A stretch of 64,000 bases of DNA from Chlorobiaceae bacterium (GTDB lineage: Bacteria > Bacteroidota > Chlorobiia > Chlorobiales > Chlorobiaceae). Shown here piece by piece: positions 38,863 through 48,076 of this stretch. The number at the start of each line of letters is the position of its first letter. Position 1 is the first letter of the stretch. The stretch lies in NCBI GenBank assembly GCA_013335405.1, contig JAAXVR010000004.1, positions 1 to 64,000 of the forward strand, in the 5' to 3' direction. Position numbers and translations under genes: made by a program. The notes under the pieces are model-generated. The model was not told the origin of the DNA. It worked only from the letters and a program-made list of their open reading frames with translations, and made no database searches.

Positions 38863-40338
38863 ATGTCTATACGAAATTTTAAGGTTCTGTATGTCTCCGG
38901 TGAAGTTTCTCCTTTTGTAAGAATCAGCGCGCTCGCTGATTTTATGGCATCATTTCCCCAGGCCCTGGAAGAAGAAGGTTTCGAGGCACGAATCATGATG
39001 CCGAAATACGGTACCATCAACGACCGCAAGTTCCGGCTGCACGATGTTCTTCGCCTGTCGGACATAGAGGTCCCCCTCAAGGAGAAAACGGACTTGCTGA
39101 ATGTCAAGGTGACAGCCTTGCCGTCAAGCAAGATCCAGACCTATTTCCTTTATAACGAAAAATATTTCAAACGGAACGGGCTCTTTACCGATTTTCACAG
39201 CGGAAGCGATCTGAAGGGGATCGCCGAAAAGGTTGTCTTTTTCAATGTCGGTGTTCTCGAAACGCTCGAAAGGCTTGGCTGGAAACCCGACATCATCCAT
39301 CTGCACGACTGGTATGCATGCCTGATACCGCTGCTTCTGAAAACCGTCTATGCATCCCATGAATTTTTCAGGGATATCAAGACCGTCCTTACCGTTCACA
39401 ATGTTTACCGGCAGGGAGTCCTTCCTTTCAAGGTTTTCCAGAAACAGCTGCCCGAGGTGGTTTGCAAATCGCTTCACAGGAAAGGCGAGGATGTCAATAT
39501 GCTTTACACCGGCGTTGAAAACGTCGACCTCCTGACGACGACATCGAAGCGTTATGCCGAGGAGATATCCCGGGACACTGCCGGGTCTTTCGGTCTTGGC
39601 AGGCTGCTCATGGAACAAAAATCAAAGTTTCACGGGATACTGAACGGTATCGACACGAGGCAGTGGAACCCTTCGACCGACAAGCTCATCAAGAAACGCT
39701 ACAGCCTCGAGAACATGGAAGGCAAGCTTGAAAACAAGAAAGCGCTTCTCGAAGAGGCGGGTCTGCCTTTCGAGGAAGGAACGCCGGTGGTCGGCGTGAT
39801 CGCGAACTTCGACGAATACCAGGGAGCCGAACTGGTACAGAAAAGCCTCGAAGAACTCGCCCTTCTCGATATCCAGCTGATAATCTGCGGTTCCGGAGAC
39901 AAGAAGTATGAAAAGGTATTCCAGGATTTTGCCGCCGAGCATCCTGAAAAGGTCAGCCTGCAGGCGGAATTTTCGGACAGTTTTCTGCATCTGGCGATTG
40001 CGGGCCTCGATATTCTGATCATGCCCGGCATGATCGAATCGTGCGGAATGATCCAGATGTTCGCCATGAATTACGGTACCATACCGGTGGCCTATGCAGG
40101 AGGGGGGATTGTCGAAACGATCGACGACCTCGGCGAAAAGAGCGGCTCCGGATTTATTTTTTACGATTACACTCCGGCATCTCTTGTCGGCAAGCTTCGT
40201 GAAGCCATCGACATTTTCGGTCTGGAAGATCGCTGGCAGCAGATCGTCACTGCAGCTATGAGCAGGGATTTTGCCTGGAAGAATTCCGCGGAGCAATATG
40301 AAAGTCTCTACCGCCAACTTCTCGAGCATCAGGACTGA
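38863..40338 (+). CDS. glgA: GlgA-like glycogen/starch synthase (GT5), divergent
   Basis: 491 residues with a two-Rossmann GT-B layout of family GT5. The N terminus FKVLYVSGEVSPFVRISALADFMASFP aligns with the GlgA start, but the KxGGLGD ADP-glucose loop is replaced by VRISALADF (19-27). HLHDWYACLIPLLL is kept. Toward the C terminus MPGMIESCGMIQMFAMNYGTIPVAYAGGGIVETI keeps the Glu392 region, yet the usual Arg after PVV/PVA is missing. This variant is shared with Bacteroidetes-type homologs. ADP-glucose use is uncertain. Confidence 0.8.
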   Translation: MSIRNFKVLYVSGEVSPFVRISALADFMASFPQALEEEGFEARIMMPKYGTINDRKFRLHDVLRLSDIEVPLKEKTDLLNVKVTALPSSKIQTYFLYNEKYFKRNGLFTDFHSGSDLKGIAEKVVFFNVGVLETLERLGWKPDIIHLHDWYACLIPLLLKTVYASHEFFRDIKTVLTVHNVYRQGVLPFKVFQKQLPEVVCKSLHRKGEDVNMLYTGVENVDLLTTTSKRYAEEISRDTAGSFGLGRLLMEQKSKFHGILNGIDTRQWNPSTDKLIKKRYSLENMEGKLENKKALLEEAGLPFEEGTPVVGVIANFDEYQGAELVQKSLEELALLDIQLIICGSGDKKYEKVFQDFAAEHPEKVSLQAEFSDSFLHLAIAGLDILIMPGMIESCGMIQMFAMNYGTIPVAYAGGGIVETIDDLGEKSGSGFIFYDYTPASLVGKLREAIDIFGLEDRWQQIVTAAMSRDFAWKNSAEQYESLYRQLLEHQD

Positions 40339-40342
40339 CCGA

Positions 40343-40930
40343 GTGGAAAAGGTAAAGGTACTTTTTCTCGACAGGGATGGCACCATCAATAAGGACCAGG
40401 GCGAATATGTCGCAACCAGGGAACAGATGGTGCTTATAGAACGAGCAGGGGAGGCCATAGCTCTGGCACGCCGGGCCGGTTTCCGCATTGTGGTCGTGAC
40501 GAACCAGGCGGGGATTGCAAGGGGTATCACCACGATTGAGCAGGTCGAAGATATCAACCGTTATCTCAACGAGCTGCTTTCGGCTGCGGGTGCGTCATAT
40601 GATCGCTGTTATTTCTGTCCTTCCCATCCCGGGCATCCCCATCCCGAATACGACCGGTACATGGATTGCCGTAAACCTTCTACAGGGATGGTGGATCAGG
40701 CGGTCAGCGATTTTCTCGAGGATGGGTTCGACGTAGAGCGGAGCGAGTCGTTTTTCATCGGAGACAAGACCATCGATATCGAATGCGGGCTTCGTGCGGG
40801 ACTCAGAACCATACTGGTAAGGACCGGGCACAACGAGGAAGAGCTCTGCAGGGAAAAGAACATCACGCCTGAATTCGTTGCCGACAATCTTTTCGATGCA
40901 GTCGCAGGTTATGTTCTCGGCACCTCCTGA
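40343..40930 (+). CDS. HAD-family phosphatase, GmhB-like
   Basis: 195 residues from GTG 40343, five bases after the glgA stop. LFLDRDGTIN is HAD motif I, VVTNQAGIARG motif II, and CPSHPGHPHPEYDRYMDCRKPSTGM the zinc-loop region that defines D-glycero-D-manno-heptose 1,7-bisphosphate phosphatases; FIGDKTIDIECG is motif IV. It may act in LPS heptose synthesis or on histidinol phosphate. The reading frame opens inside glgA at 40271, which I reject as the start. Confidence 0.85.
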   Translation: MEKVKVLFLDRDGTINKDQGEYVATREQMVLIERAGEAIALARRAGFRIVVVTNQAGIARGITTIEQVEDINRYLNELLSAAGASYDRCYFCPSHPGHPHPEYDRYMDCRKPSTGMVDQAVSDFLEDGFDVERSESFFIGDKTIDIECGLRAGLRTILVRTGHNEEELCREKNITPEFVADNLFDAVAGYVLGTS

Positions 40931-40967
40931 AGGATTTTCATTCAATAGTATCATTGCTGCCGGCTCC

Positions 40968-42092
40968 ATGCTGAGCCTTTACGTTCATATACCGTTCTGC
41001 AGATCGCGCTGCTCCTACTGTGATTTTTTTCTTGTCACCAGACTGGACCATATCGAACGCTTTTTCAGAGCGCTCACGAGAGAAACGGAGGCACGAAGGA
41101 GTCAGCTGGAAGGAAGGACGGTCGGTGCCATCCATTTCGGCGGCGGGACGCCGTCGCTGGTACCGTTACAGTACATTTCCGCATGGCTCGGGCAGCTTTC
41201 CCGTTTCTGCAGTTTTTTCGGGGATGTTGAAATAGCGTTCGAAGCGAACCCCGAAGATCTCGGAGAAAAGGCCATGTCGGATCTGCGATGTATGGGGGTG
41301 ACAAGGCTCAGTCTCGGCATACAGTCATTCAGCGACCGCAAGCTGCTTGCCCTGGGCCGCAGGCATACCTCGAAAGATGCCTGCGAGGTTACGGCACGAG
41401 CGATGGGGATGTTCCCGTCGGTGAGTCTGGACCTCATCTGCGGAGTGCCTGGTGAAGATGTTCTCGAGTGGGACACCGATCTGGATGCAGCGCTCGCCAT
41501 GCGACCGCATCACCTGTCGGTCTACATGCTTTCCCTTGAACCGAAAACCCTGCTTCATCGGGATGTTTCGAGAGGATTGATGACGGTTCCGGGGGAAGAA
41601 GAGCAGGCCGTGATGTATGAACGTGCGATGGAAAAGGCAGGAATGCTTGGCTACCTGCATTACGAAGTTTCAAATTTCTGCCTTCCGGGCCATCATTCCC
41701 GCTACAATCTGGCGAGCTGGAAACGGGAAGAGTATCTGGGATTCGGGCCGTCAGCGCACAGTTTTCTTCGCTCGTCAGGTGTTGAAACCCGGTTCGCGAA
41801 TGTTTCGAGCTTTTCTGGTTATACGGGCGATTGCGCAAATGTCCCGGCGTTCCGGGAAATACTCTCCGACGAAGAGCGCTTTACCGAGCAGGTTTTTCTT
41901 GCACTGCGAATAAACAGCGGGCTCGATGTTGAGTTTTTGAGAAAAGACAATAAATTAGGGCATTGCCTCCCGGAGACGATCGATCGATTGGTACGGAAAG
42001 GATGGATCCGGCAGGAAGCAGGACAGCTTTACCTTACCGGGAAAGGTTTTCTGTTTGCCGATCATATTGCCGGAGAATTTATAGTCGCATAA
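40968..42092 (+). CDS. hemW: Radical SAM protein HemW-like (coproporphyrinogen dehydrogenase-related)
   Basis: 374 residues. It starts MLSLYVHIPFCRSRCSYCDF with the CxxxCxxC cluster, followed by IHFGGGTPSLVP, EANPED, LSLGIQSF and LICGVPGE. These are HemW/HemN family blocks; HemW binds heme and supplies it to respiratory enzymes in other bacteria, while HemN makes protoporphyrinogen IX. The short N terminus and CSYCDF favour HemW. Pigment context keeps a tetrapyrrole role open. Confidence 0.88.
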   Translation: MLSLYVHIPFCRSRCSYCDFFLVTRLDHIERFFRALTRETEARRSQLEGRTVGAIHFGGGTPSLVPLQYISAWLGQLSRFCSFFGDVEIAFEANPEDLGEKAMSDLRCMGVTRLSLGIQSFSDRKLLALGRRHTSKDACEVTARAMGMFPSVSLDLICGVPGEDVLEWDTDLDAALAMRPHHLSVYMLSLEPKTLLHRDVSRGLMTVPGEEEQAVMYERAMEKAGMLGYLHYEVSNFCLPGHHSRYNLASWKREEYLGFGPSAHSFLRSSGVETRFANVSSFSGYTGDCANVPAFREILSDEERFTEQVFLALRINSGLDVEFLRKDNKLGHCLPETIDRLVRKGWIRQEAGQLYLTGKGFLFADHIAGEFIVA

Positions 42093-42121
42093 GTCACACT
42101 TTCAGAGGTCACGTTTCACGT

Positions 42122-44770
42122 ATGATACATCGGTCGATCAACCGACTCTTCGCGGTTTCGCTTTTCATTGTCGCCGAAATCCTGTACTTCAGCACCATGG
42201 CGCCCACGCTCTCCTTCTGGGACTGCGGGGAAACAATCACGACATCCTGCACTCTCGGAATTCCCCATCCGCCAGGCGCGCCCCTGTTTCTTCTTTTTGG
42301 CCGGCTGTTCACGATGCTTCCCTTTTTCAGCGACATCGGAGCGAGGGTGAACCTGATCAGCACGCTGGTCAGTTCATCGACCGTCATGCTGACCTACCTG
42401 ATCACGGTGAGGCTTATTGTCCTGTATCGCGCCAGTGATCCCGACAGCTGGACTCCCGCAGAAAAGGTGGCCGCTTATGGCGGAGCTGCCGTCGGGGCCC
42501 TCTGTCTCGCACTTTCGGACAGTTTCTGGTTCAATGCTGTCGAAGCGAGTCTCTGGTCATCATCCCTGTTTTTCATCGCGATCATAACATGGCTGATCCT
42601 CCGCTGGCATGAAGAGGACCCGAAACCCGGACATGAGCGCTGGCTGATGCTTGTCATGTATATGATCGGTCTCTCGATCGGTGTCCACCTGCTCAGCCTG
42701 CTGGCGGTTTTCGCTGTTTCCCTTGTCTATTATTTCAAGAAATACAAGGTGACGCCCCTCTCGTTCGTGCTTCTTGTCTTTGGCTCTTCCGTGCTGTTTT
42801 TCCTGATTTATACCGTTATCATCAAAGGGTTGCCGGTTCTCGTCCATCACACTTCATGGTGGGGTTTTCTCTTCCTCTGCCTTCTGCTCGGCTATGGTGT
42901 CTGGTATACCCACAGGAAAAGGCTGGTAATAGTCAATACCGCCCTCGTGTCGATTTTTCTCATCATCATCGGTTATACCTCGTATGCTCTGATTTATGTA
43001 AGGGCCCATGCCGGACCACCGATCAACGAGAACAACCCGTCAACGCCAGAGGCGTTTTTTTCCTATCTCAACCGCGAACAGTACGGCGACATGCCCCTCC
43101 TGCCGAGAAGGTGGTCTCCGGAGCCGGTGCACCAGTATTATTACCAGCAGTACTCGAGCGATCTCGACTATTTTCTTCGCTACCAGGTACAGAAAATGTA
43201 CTTGCGATATTTCGGCTGGCAATTCATAGGTCGCGAACACGACATGGAAGGGGCCGGAATTGACTGGTCGGTGCTTTGGGGACTTCCGTTCCTTGCCGGC
43301 TTCGCCGGTGCTGTCATGCATTTCAGGCGGCAGTGGAAGATGGGCCTTGTGGTTTGTGCGCTGTTCGTGATGACCGGTGCGGCCCTTGTGATCTATCTGA
43401 ACCAGACCGAACCGCAGCCCAGGGAGAGGGATTACAGTTACGTGGCCAGCTTTTTTGCCTTTGCGCTCTGGATCGGTATCGGCATAGAAAGCATCTGGAC
43501 CCTCGCCGCTGAAAAACTGAAAGCGGCCAGGCGGCAGGATCTGCTTTTTCCTGCGGCCGTGCTTGTCGTTGCGGCCGCCCTGGTGTTCCTGAACGGCAGG
43601 ATGCTGCAGGCAAACTACAGGGTCCACAGCCGGGCGGGCAATTACGTTCCCTGGGACTGGGCATGGAATATGCTGCAGAGCTGTGAAAAAGATGCCATCC
43701 TGTTTACCAACGGCGACAATGACACGTTTCCTCTCTGGTATCTCCAGGAAGTGGAACGCATCAGGACGGACGTCAGGATCGTGAACCTCAGTCTCGCCAA
43801 TACGGGCTGGTACCTTGCCCAGCTGAAAAATACTTCGCCGAGGGGTGCGAAACGCATCGCTTTCAGCATGAATGACGAAGAGGTTGCGGGCATCACCTAC
43901 GAACCGGTCGATTCGGTCACTGCCGTGCTTCCGTCCGCCCGTGCCCGAGCTGAGCTCCTTCGCCGCTCGAAAGAGAACGGTGTCCGTCTGCCCGGCGAAC
44001 CCCTGGAAAGCATTGTCTGGATGCTCAAACCCGGCCTCATCTATGACAGCCAGGGTTATTTCCGTCCCCAGGACAAGGCTGTCTATGATATTGTCATGAG
44101 CAACTTTGCAGACCGGCCCCTGTATTTCGCGCTCACGGTCGATCCCGAAAACATGATCGGCCTCGAGAGCTTTCTGCGCCTTGATGGCCTGGTATACAAG
44201 CTTGTTCCGCTCAAAAGCCCCGATCCGATGAGCTATGTGGATTCTTCGCTGCTCTACGGAAACCTCGCCGGGATATACCGATACAGGAATCTCGACAAAC
44301 CGGGGTTCTATCTTGAGGAAACGTCGAGGAGGCTCTGCGGGAATTATTCTCCACTCTTCGTGAGGCTTGCCCTGGAGCTTGCCGAAGAACCTTCATCATC
44401 CATCAGGGTGAAAGGGAGCTCAACGCAGGCAGTAACGGTCAGACAGGGGGAGCTTGCGATGAAGGTGCTCGATCTCTCCACGAAACTGTTTCCGCTCTCA
44501 CAGTATCCGGTCAATCCCGAGCTTGCCGGTTCGGTAATCGCGCTGTATGTCCGTCTTGGTGAAAAACAGAGAGCCGCATCGTATATTGGCTATCTTGAAA
44601 AACTTTGCCAGAGTTCGTCGCCGTTATCCGAACCGAAACTCTATTACGTTCTTGCCCGTGCATACCGGAATGTAGGGCGGAACGACGATGCAAGGCGAAT
44701 CATAGGCCGTCTGGCCAAAGAGCTCGACCAGCCCGGTTTGATCAAGGATTTTGAAACAAAGAAGGATTAA
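42122..44770 (+). CDS. DUF2723 multispanning membrane protein
   Basis: 882 residues. The N terminus carries about ten membrane segments with APTLSFWDCGETITTSCTLGIPHPPGAPLFLLFGRLF, the DUF2723 signature; the acidic WDCGE resembles the first-loop acidic motif of GT-C glycosyltransferases. A C-terminal soluble half of about 350 residues (after the last helix near residue 490) includes NGDNDTFPLWYLQEVE and tetratricopeptide-like helices. It is typical of Bacteroidetes/Chlorobi and is thought to act in surface glycosylation. The longer frame from 41963 overlaps hemW and is rejected. Confidence 0.85.
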   Translation: MIHRSINRLFAVSLFIVAEILYFSTMAPTLSFWDCGETITTSCTLGIPHPPGAPLFLLFGRLFTMLPFFSDIGARVNLISTLVSSSTVMLTYLITVRLIVLYRASDPDSWTPAEKVAAYGGAAVGALCLALSDSFWFNAVEASLWSSSLFFIAIITWLILRWHEEDPKPGHERWLMLVMYMIGLSIGVHLLSLLAVFAVSLVYYFKKYKVTPLSFVLLVFGSSVLFFLIYTVIIKGLPVLVHHTSWWGFLFLCLLLGYGVWYTHRKRLVIVNTALVSIFLIIIGYTSYALIYVRAHAGPPINENNPSTPEAFFSYLNREQYGDMPLLPRRWSPEPVHQYYYQQYSSDLDYFLRYQVQKMYLRYFGWQFIGREHDMEGAGIDWSVLWGLPFLAGFAGAVMHFRRQWKMGLVVCALFVMTGAALVIYLNQTEPQPRERDYSYVASFFAFALWIGIGIESIWTLAAEKLKAARRQDLLFPAAVLVVAAALVFLNGRMLQANYRVHSRAGNYVPWDWAWNMLQSCEKDAILFTNGDNDTFPLWYLQEVERIRTDVRIVNLSLANTGWYLAQLKNTSPRGAKRIAFSMNDEEVAGITYEPVDSVTAVLPSARARAELLRRSKENGVRLPGEPLESIVWMLKPGLIYDSQGYFRPQDKAVYDIVMSNFADRPLYFALTVDPENMIGLESFLRLDGLVYKLVPLKSPDPMSYVDSSLLYGNLAGIYRYRNLDKPGFYLEETSRRLCGNYSPLFVRLALELAEEPSSSIRVKGSSTQAVTVRQGELAMKVLDLSTKLFPLSQYPVNPELAGSVIALYVRLGEKQRAASYIGYLEKLCQSSSPLSEPKLYYVLARAYRNVGRNDDARRIIGRLAKELDQPGLIKDFETKKD

Positions 44771-44777
44771 TCATTCT

Positions 44778-45575
44778 ATGCAGATCAGCATTCATCCAAC
44801 AGCGGTCGTCGATCAGGGGGCAATTCTCGGCGAGGGAGTCGTTGTGGGGCCCTATTCAGTCATTGATGATGATGTTGCAATTGGCGAAGGAACGGTAATC
44901 GGACCGCATGTCCACATCGGCTCAGGCACACGTCTCGGCAATTCATGCAGGATACATGCGGGTGCGGTACTGGCGGGTGTTCCGCAGGACCTCAAGTACG
45001 ATGGCGAAAAGACATACCTCCATATCGGCGACAGGACGGTCGTAAGGGAGTGCGTGACCCTGAACCGGGGTACCAGGGCGAGCGGAAAAACCGTCATCGG
45101 TTCCGACAACCTTATCATGGCATATGTGCATACAGGGCACGACTGCGTGATCGGCAATCATGTCATCATCGCCAACGCCGTCCAGTTCGGCGGGCATTGC
45201 GAAGTCGGGGATTATGCCTTCGTCGGTGGTCTGAGCGGTATTCATCAGTTTGTCAGGATCGGTCGCTATTCGATGGTAGGGGGAATTTCAAGGGCTTCGC
45301 TCGATGTTCCGCCGTTTGTCATGGCAGGAGGGCATGACGCTTTCCGTTACGAGGGCCTGAACATCGTCGGTCTGAAACGGAGGGGATTCCCGCCGGAGAG
45401 GATCTCGCTCATCAAAGACGCTTACAGGATTATTTTCCAGTCCGGCCTCCTGCTTTCCAACGCCATCGTGAAAGTACAATCGGAATTGCCCATGGAACCC
45501 GAGATTGCAGAGATCATCGACTTTTTCACGGTCGGCTCAAACGGCAGGAAATTTCTCAAGCCTTTCAAAAATTGA
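44778..45575 (+). CDS. lpxA: UDP-N-acetylglucosamine acyltransferase
   Basis: First step of lipid A synthesis: transfers a hydroxyacyl chain from ACP to UDP-GlcNAc. 265 residues of hexapeptide-repeat beta helix (IHPTAVVDQGAILGEGVVVGPYSVI), with the catalytic His region AYVHTGHDCVIG and a C-terminal helical part GLKRRGFPPERI. Seven bases after the DUF2723 gene. Confidence 0.95.
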   Translation: MQISIHPTAVVDQGAILGEGVVVGPYSVIDDDVAIGEGTVIGPHVHIGSGTRLGNSCRIHAGAVLAGVPQDLKYDGEKTYLHIGDRTVVRECVTLNRGTRASGKTVIGSDNLIMAYVHTGHDCVIGNHVIIANAVQFGGHCEVGDYAFVGGLSGIHQFVRIGRYSMVGGISRASLDVPPFVMAGGHDAFRYEGLNIVGLKRRGFPPERISLIKDAYRIIFQSGLLLSNAIVKVQSELPMEPEIAEIIDFFTVGSNGRKFLKPFKN

Positions 45576-45592
45576 AAAAGCGGGAAGGATGC

Positions 45593-46576
45593 ATGTCCAG
45601 GTGGGCGATAGGCATAGATCTGGGTGGAACGGCCATCAAGGCTGCGGTAGTCGGGGAGGATACCGGTCTTCTGAAACATATCACCGTGCCTACGCATAAA
45701 AGCGCCGGCCCGGGAGGGATCATTCTTCAGCTTGCATCGATAATCGCCGACCTTTACCAAAGTGCATCCGTAGCCCTCGATCCGGCTGATTGTGCCGGAG
45801 TCGGACTGGGTGCGCCTGGTGCCGTCGATCCGGAAAAAGGATTGCTCAGCTATCCGCCGAACCTTCCGGGATGGGGCATTGTTTCCCTCCGCGACGAGCT
45901 TCGGTCGTGCCTTCAGGGAAAAGAACGCCTTTCGATACCTGTTCTCATCGATAACGATGCGAATGCCGCAGCGTATGGTGAAGCGGTTTATGGCGCAGGC
46001 AGGTCTTTCCGCGATTTTCTCATGGTCACTCTCGGTACCGGAGTCGGAGGCGGCATCATTCTGAACAGGAAACTGTACAGGGGTGCGAACGGTACCGCAG
46101 GTGAGATAGGCTTCATGATCATCGATTTCGAGGGTGCGGGAGTGCATGCCGGTATAAGGGGCACGATCGAGAGCATGATAGGAAAGGAAAAGATCGTGGC
46201 GCTCGCACATCGTATGATCGCTTCAAGCCCTGTCGGTTCTTCTGCCGGAAACCATTGCGGAAACGATTATTCGAGGCTTTCGCCTCGTCATCTCGAACAG
46301 GCCGCCAAAGACGGGGATGAAGTTTCTCTCGCCGTCTGGAGCAGGGTTGGCGAAATTCTCGGCGTGGGTCTCGCCAATGTGACGGCATTGATGGATATCA
46401 GGAAATTTGTTATCGGCGGAGGCATTGCCGCAGCCGGAAATTTCATTTTCGATCCGGCGCTTGCCTGCATAAAACGGAGTACCCTGCCCTCCATGCATGA
46501 AGGGCTCGAAGTGGTACCCGCGCTTCTCGGCAACAAGGCGGGAATGTTCGGTGCCGCTGCATTGTGCTTCGATTGA
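45593..46576 (+). CDS. ROK-family sugar kinase-like protein lacking the zinc motif
   Basis: 327 residues. ATP and sugar-binding blocks are AIGIDLGGTAIKAAVVGED, GLGAPGAVDPEKG, IDNDANAAAYGEA, VTLGTGVGGGII and GEIGFMIID (from 170). The usual ROK zinc motif CxCGxxGCxE is replaced by GVHAGIRGTIE at about 183-193; all three cysteines are lost but the Glu is kept. Substrate unknown; probably a glucokinase-like enzyme. GGAAGG precedes the ATG at 45593. Confidence 0.88.
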   Translation: MSRWAIGIDLGGTAIKAAVVGEDTGLLKHITVPTHKSAGPGGIILQLASIIADLYQSASVALDPADCAGVGLGAPGAVDPEKGLLSYPPNLPGWGIVSLRDELRSCLQGKERLSIPVLIDNDANAAAYGEAVYGAGRSFRDFLMVTLGTGVGGGIILNRKLYRGANGTAGEIGFMIIDFEGAGVHAGIRGTIESMIGKEKIVALAHRMIASSPVGSSAGNHCGNDYSRLSPRHLEQAAKDGDEVSLAVWSRVGEILGVGLANVTALMDIRKFVIGGGIAAAGNFIFDPALACIKRSTLPSMHEGLEVVPALLGNKAGMFGAAALCFD

Positions 46577-46600
46577 ACAAGCGAAAAACGAGGGCCCCCG

Positions 46601-47290
46601 ATGCTGGAAAGGTTTCTCCATCTTCTGTTTCCCGACGTATGTATCATTTGCGCCGAACCTCTTCATGAAGGAGAGGAGTTCTGCTGCAGGAGGTGCATAT
46701 CCGGTTTCGACAGTTTTTCCTCTCCCCTGGAATCGGGGGAAGTGCTCCGCCATGCAATTGCTTCCCGTTCCGGTGGCAGGTTCAGTTTCGAGCATGGATG
46801 GTGCCTCCACCGTTTTCATAAAGGCAATCCACTGCAGATGGCTCTCCATTCGATGAAATACGAAGGGTTGTTCACGCTTGCCGAAAGTTTCGGCAGTCAA
46901 CTCGGCAAGTGGATGCTTTCGGGAGGGAACGCCGGGGGTATCGAATGCATTGTTCCTGTACCGCTTCACTATCTGAAAAAAATAGAGCGTTCCTATAACC
47001 AGGCGGAAAAAATCGCCAGGGGGATAGGGGATTGCATCGGGAAACCTGTTCGCCCGGAGCTGCTCGGCCGGCAGCGCTGGACACCTTCACAGACATCCCT
47101 CCCTGCCGCTTTGCGCAGGAAAAACCCCGAAGGGGCTTTCCTTGCAGCAGGAACATCCATTCCTGGCCATATCCTGCTGGTCGATGATGTCGTGACAACC
47201 GGCGCGACGATGAGAGCTGCCGCAAAGGCTCTGCAGAACGCAGGCGCTGAAAGGGTTTCCCTTGCCGCAATTGCTCTTGCCGCATCCTGA
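46601..47290 (+). CDS. ComF-family phosphoribosyltransferase-like protein
   Basis: 229 residues. The N terminus has a zinc-ribbon-like cluster (CIICAEPLHEGEEFCCRRC). The C-terminal PRPP-binding motif is ILLVDDVVTTGATM. ComF proteins take part in natural transformation in other bacteria, but many homologs are housekeeping proteins of unknown role. It precedes rsmE by 6 bases. Confidence 0.88.
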   Translation: MLERFLHLLFPDVCIICAEPLHEGEEFCCRRCISGFDSFSSPLESGEVLRHAIASRSGGRFSFEHGWCLHRFHKGNPLQMALHSMKYEGLFTLAESFGSQLGKWMLSGGNAGGIECIVPVPLHYLKKIERSYNQAEKIARGIGDCIGKPVRPELLGRQRWTPSQTSLPAALRRKNPEGAFLAAGTSIPGHILLVDDVVTTGATMRAAAKALQNAGAERVSLAAIALAAS

Positions 47291-47296
47291 TACCCT

Positions 47297-48040
47297 ATGG
47301 ACCTGTTTTTCACACCGGGAGGGAAGATCGATCTGCAGGCCGGCAGATTGAGTATCGAAGGGGATGAGTTTCATCACCTTGTAAGGGTATTGAGAAAAAA
47401 AACCGGGGACAGGCTGCTGGCAGCAGATGGCCGGGGTTTGCGCTGTGAAGTGGTCATAACCGCAGTCGGAAAAAAATCAGTGGATGGGGAAATCCTCGGA
47501 CACAGGTTCGTCGGGAAGCCCGCAACCGAAGTGGCGGTGGCATTTTCACTCCTCAGGACTTCGCAGCGTTTCGATTTCTTTCTTGAAAAATCTACCGAAC
47601 TCGGCATATCGTCTATTATCCCCATGGTCACGACCCGGACGGTGTCACAGCCGTCGAATGAAAAAATCGAAGGAAAACTCGAGCGCTGGCGGAGTATCGT
47701 TCTTGCTGCAGCGAAACAGTCGAAACGGTTTTATTTTCCGGAGATCGGAAGGCCTCTTCATTTCAGGGAAGTGCTTCGGCTCGATGGGTTCGATAACCGA
47801 CTGATCGCGTTCGAAGGATCTTCAACTCCTCCTTCGGCAGGGTTTGCACGAAAGAAAACACTGTTTCTTATCGGTCCGGAAGGCGGTTTTGTCCCGAATG
47901 AGGTGGAAGAAGCCAGAGCGGCAGGGTTCAGGGACGTTACGTTCGGAAAGACCATTCTCAGGGCGGAAACCGCAGCGGTTTTCGCTGTTGCGATGGTCCG
48001 TGCACGGCTTCTCGATGAAGAATGCGAAGAGTTGATGTAA
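47297..48040 (+). CDS. rsmE: 16S rRNA (uracil1498-N3) methyltransferase
   Basis: 247 residues. SPOUT fold with the C-terminal knot LFLIGPEGGFVPNEVEEARAAGF and FGKTILRAETAAVFAV. N-terminal PUA-like domain with HHLVRVLRKKTGD. Modifies U1498 near the P site. Cotranscribed with the ComF-type gene. Confidence 0.94.
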   Translation: MDLFFTPGGKIDLQAGRLSIEGDEFHHLVRVLRKKTGDRLLAADGRGLRCEVVITAVGKKSVDGEILGHRFVGKPATEVAVAFSLLRTSQRFDFFLEKSTELGISSIIPMVTTRTVSQPSNEKIEGKLERWRSIVLAAAKQSKRFYFPEIGRPLHFREVLRLDGFDNRLIAFEGSSTPPSAGFARKKTLFLIGPEGGFVPNEVEEARAAGFRDVTFGKTILRAETAAVFAVAMVRARLLDEECEELM

Positions 48041-48076
48041 CATCTCTCTGTCACAAGCAACAAGAGGAATCCCGAC

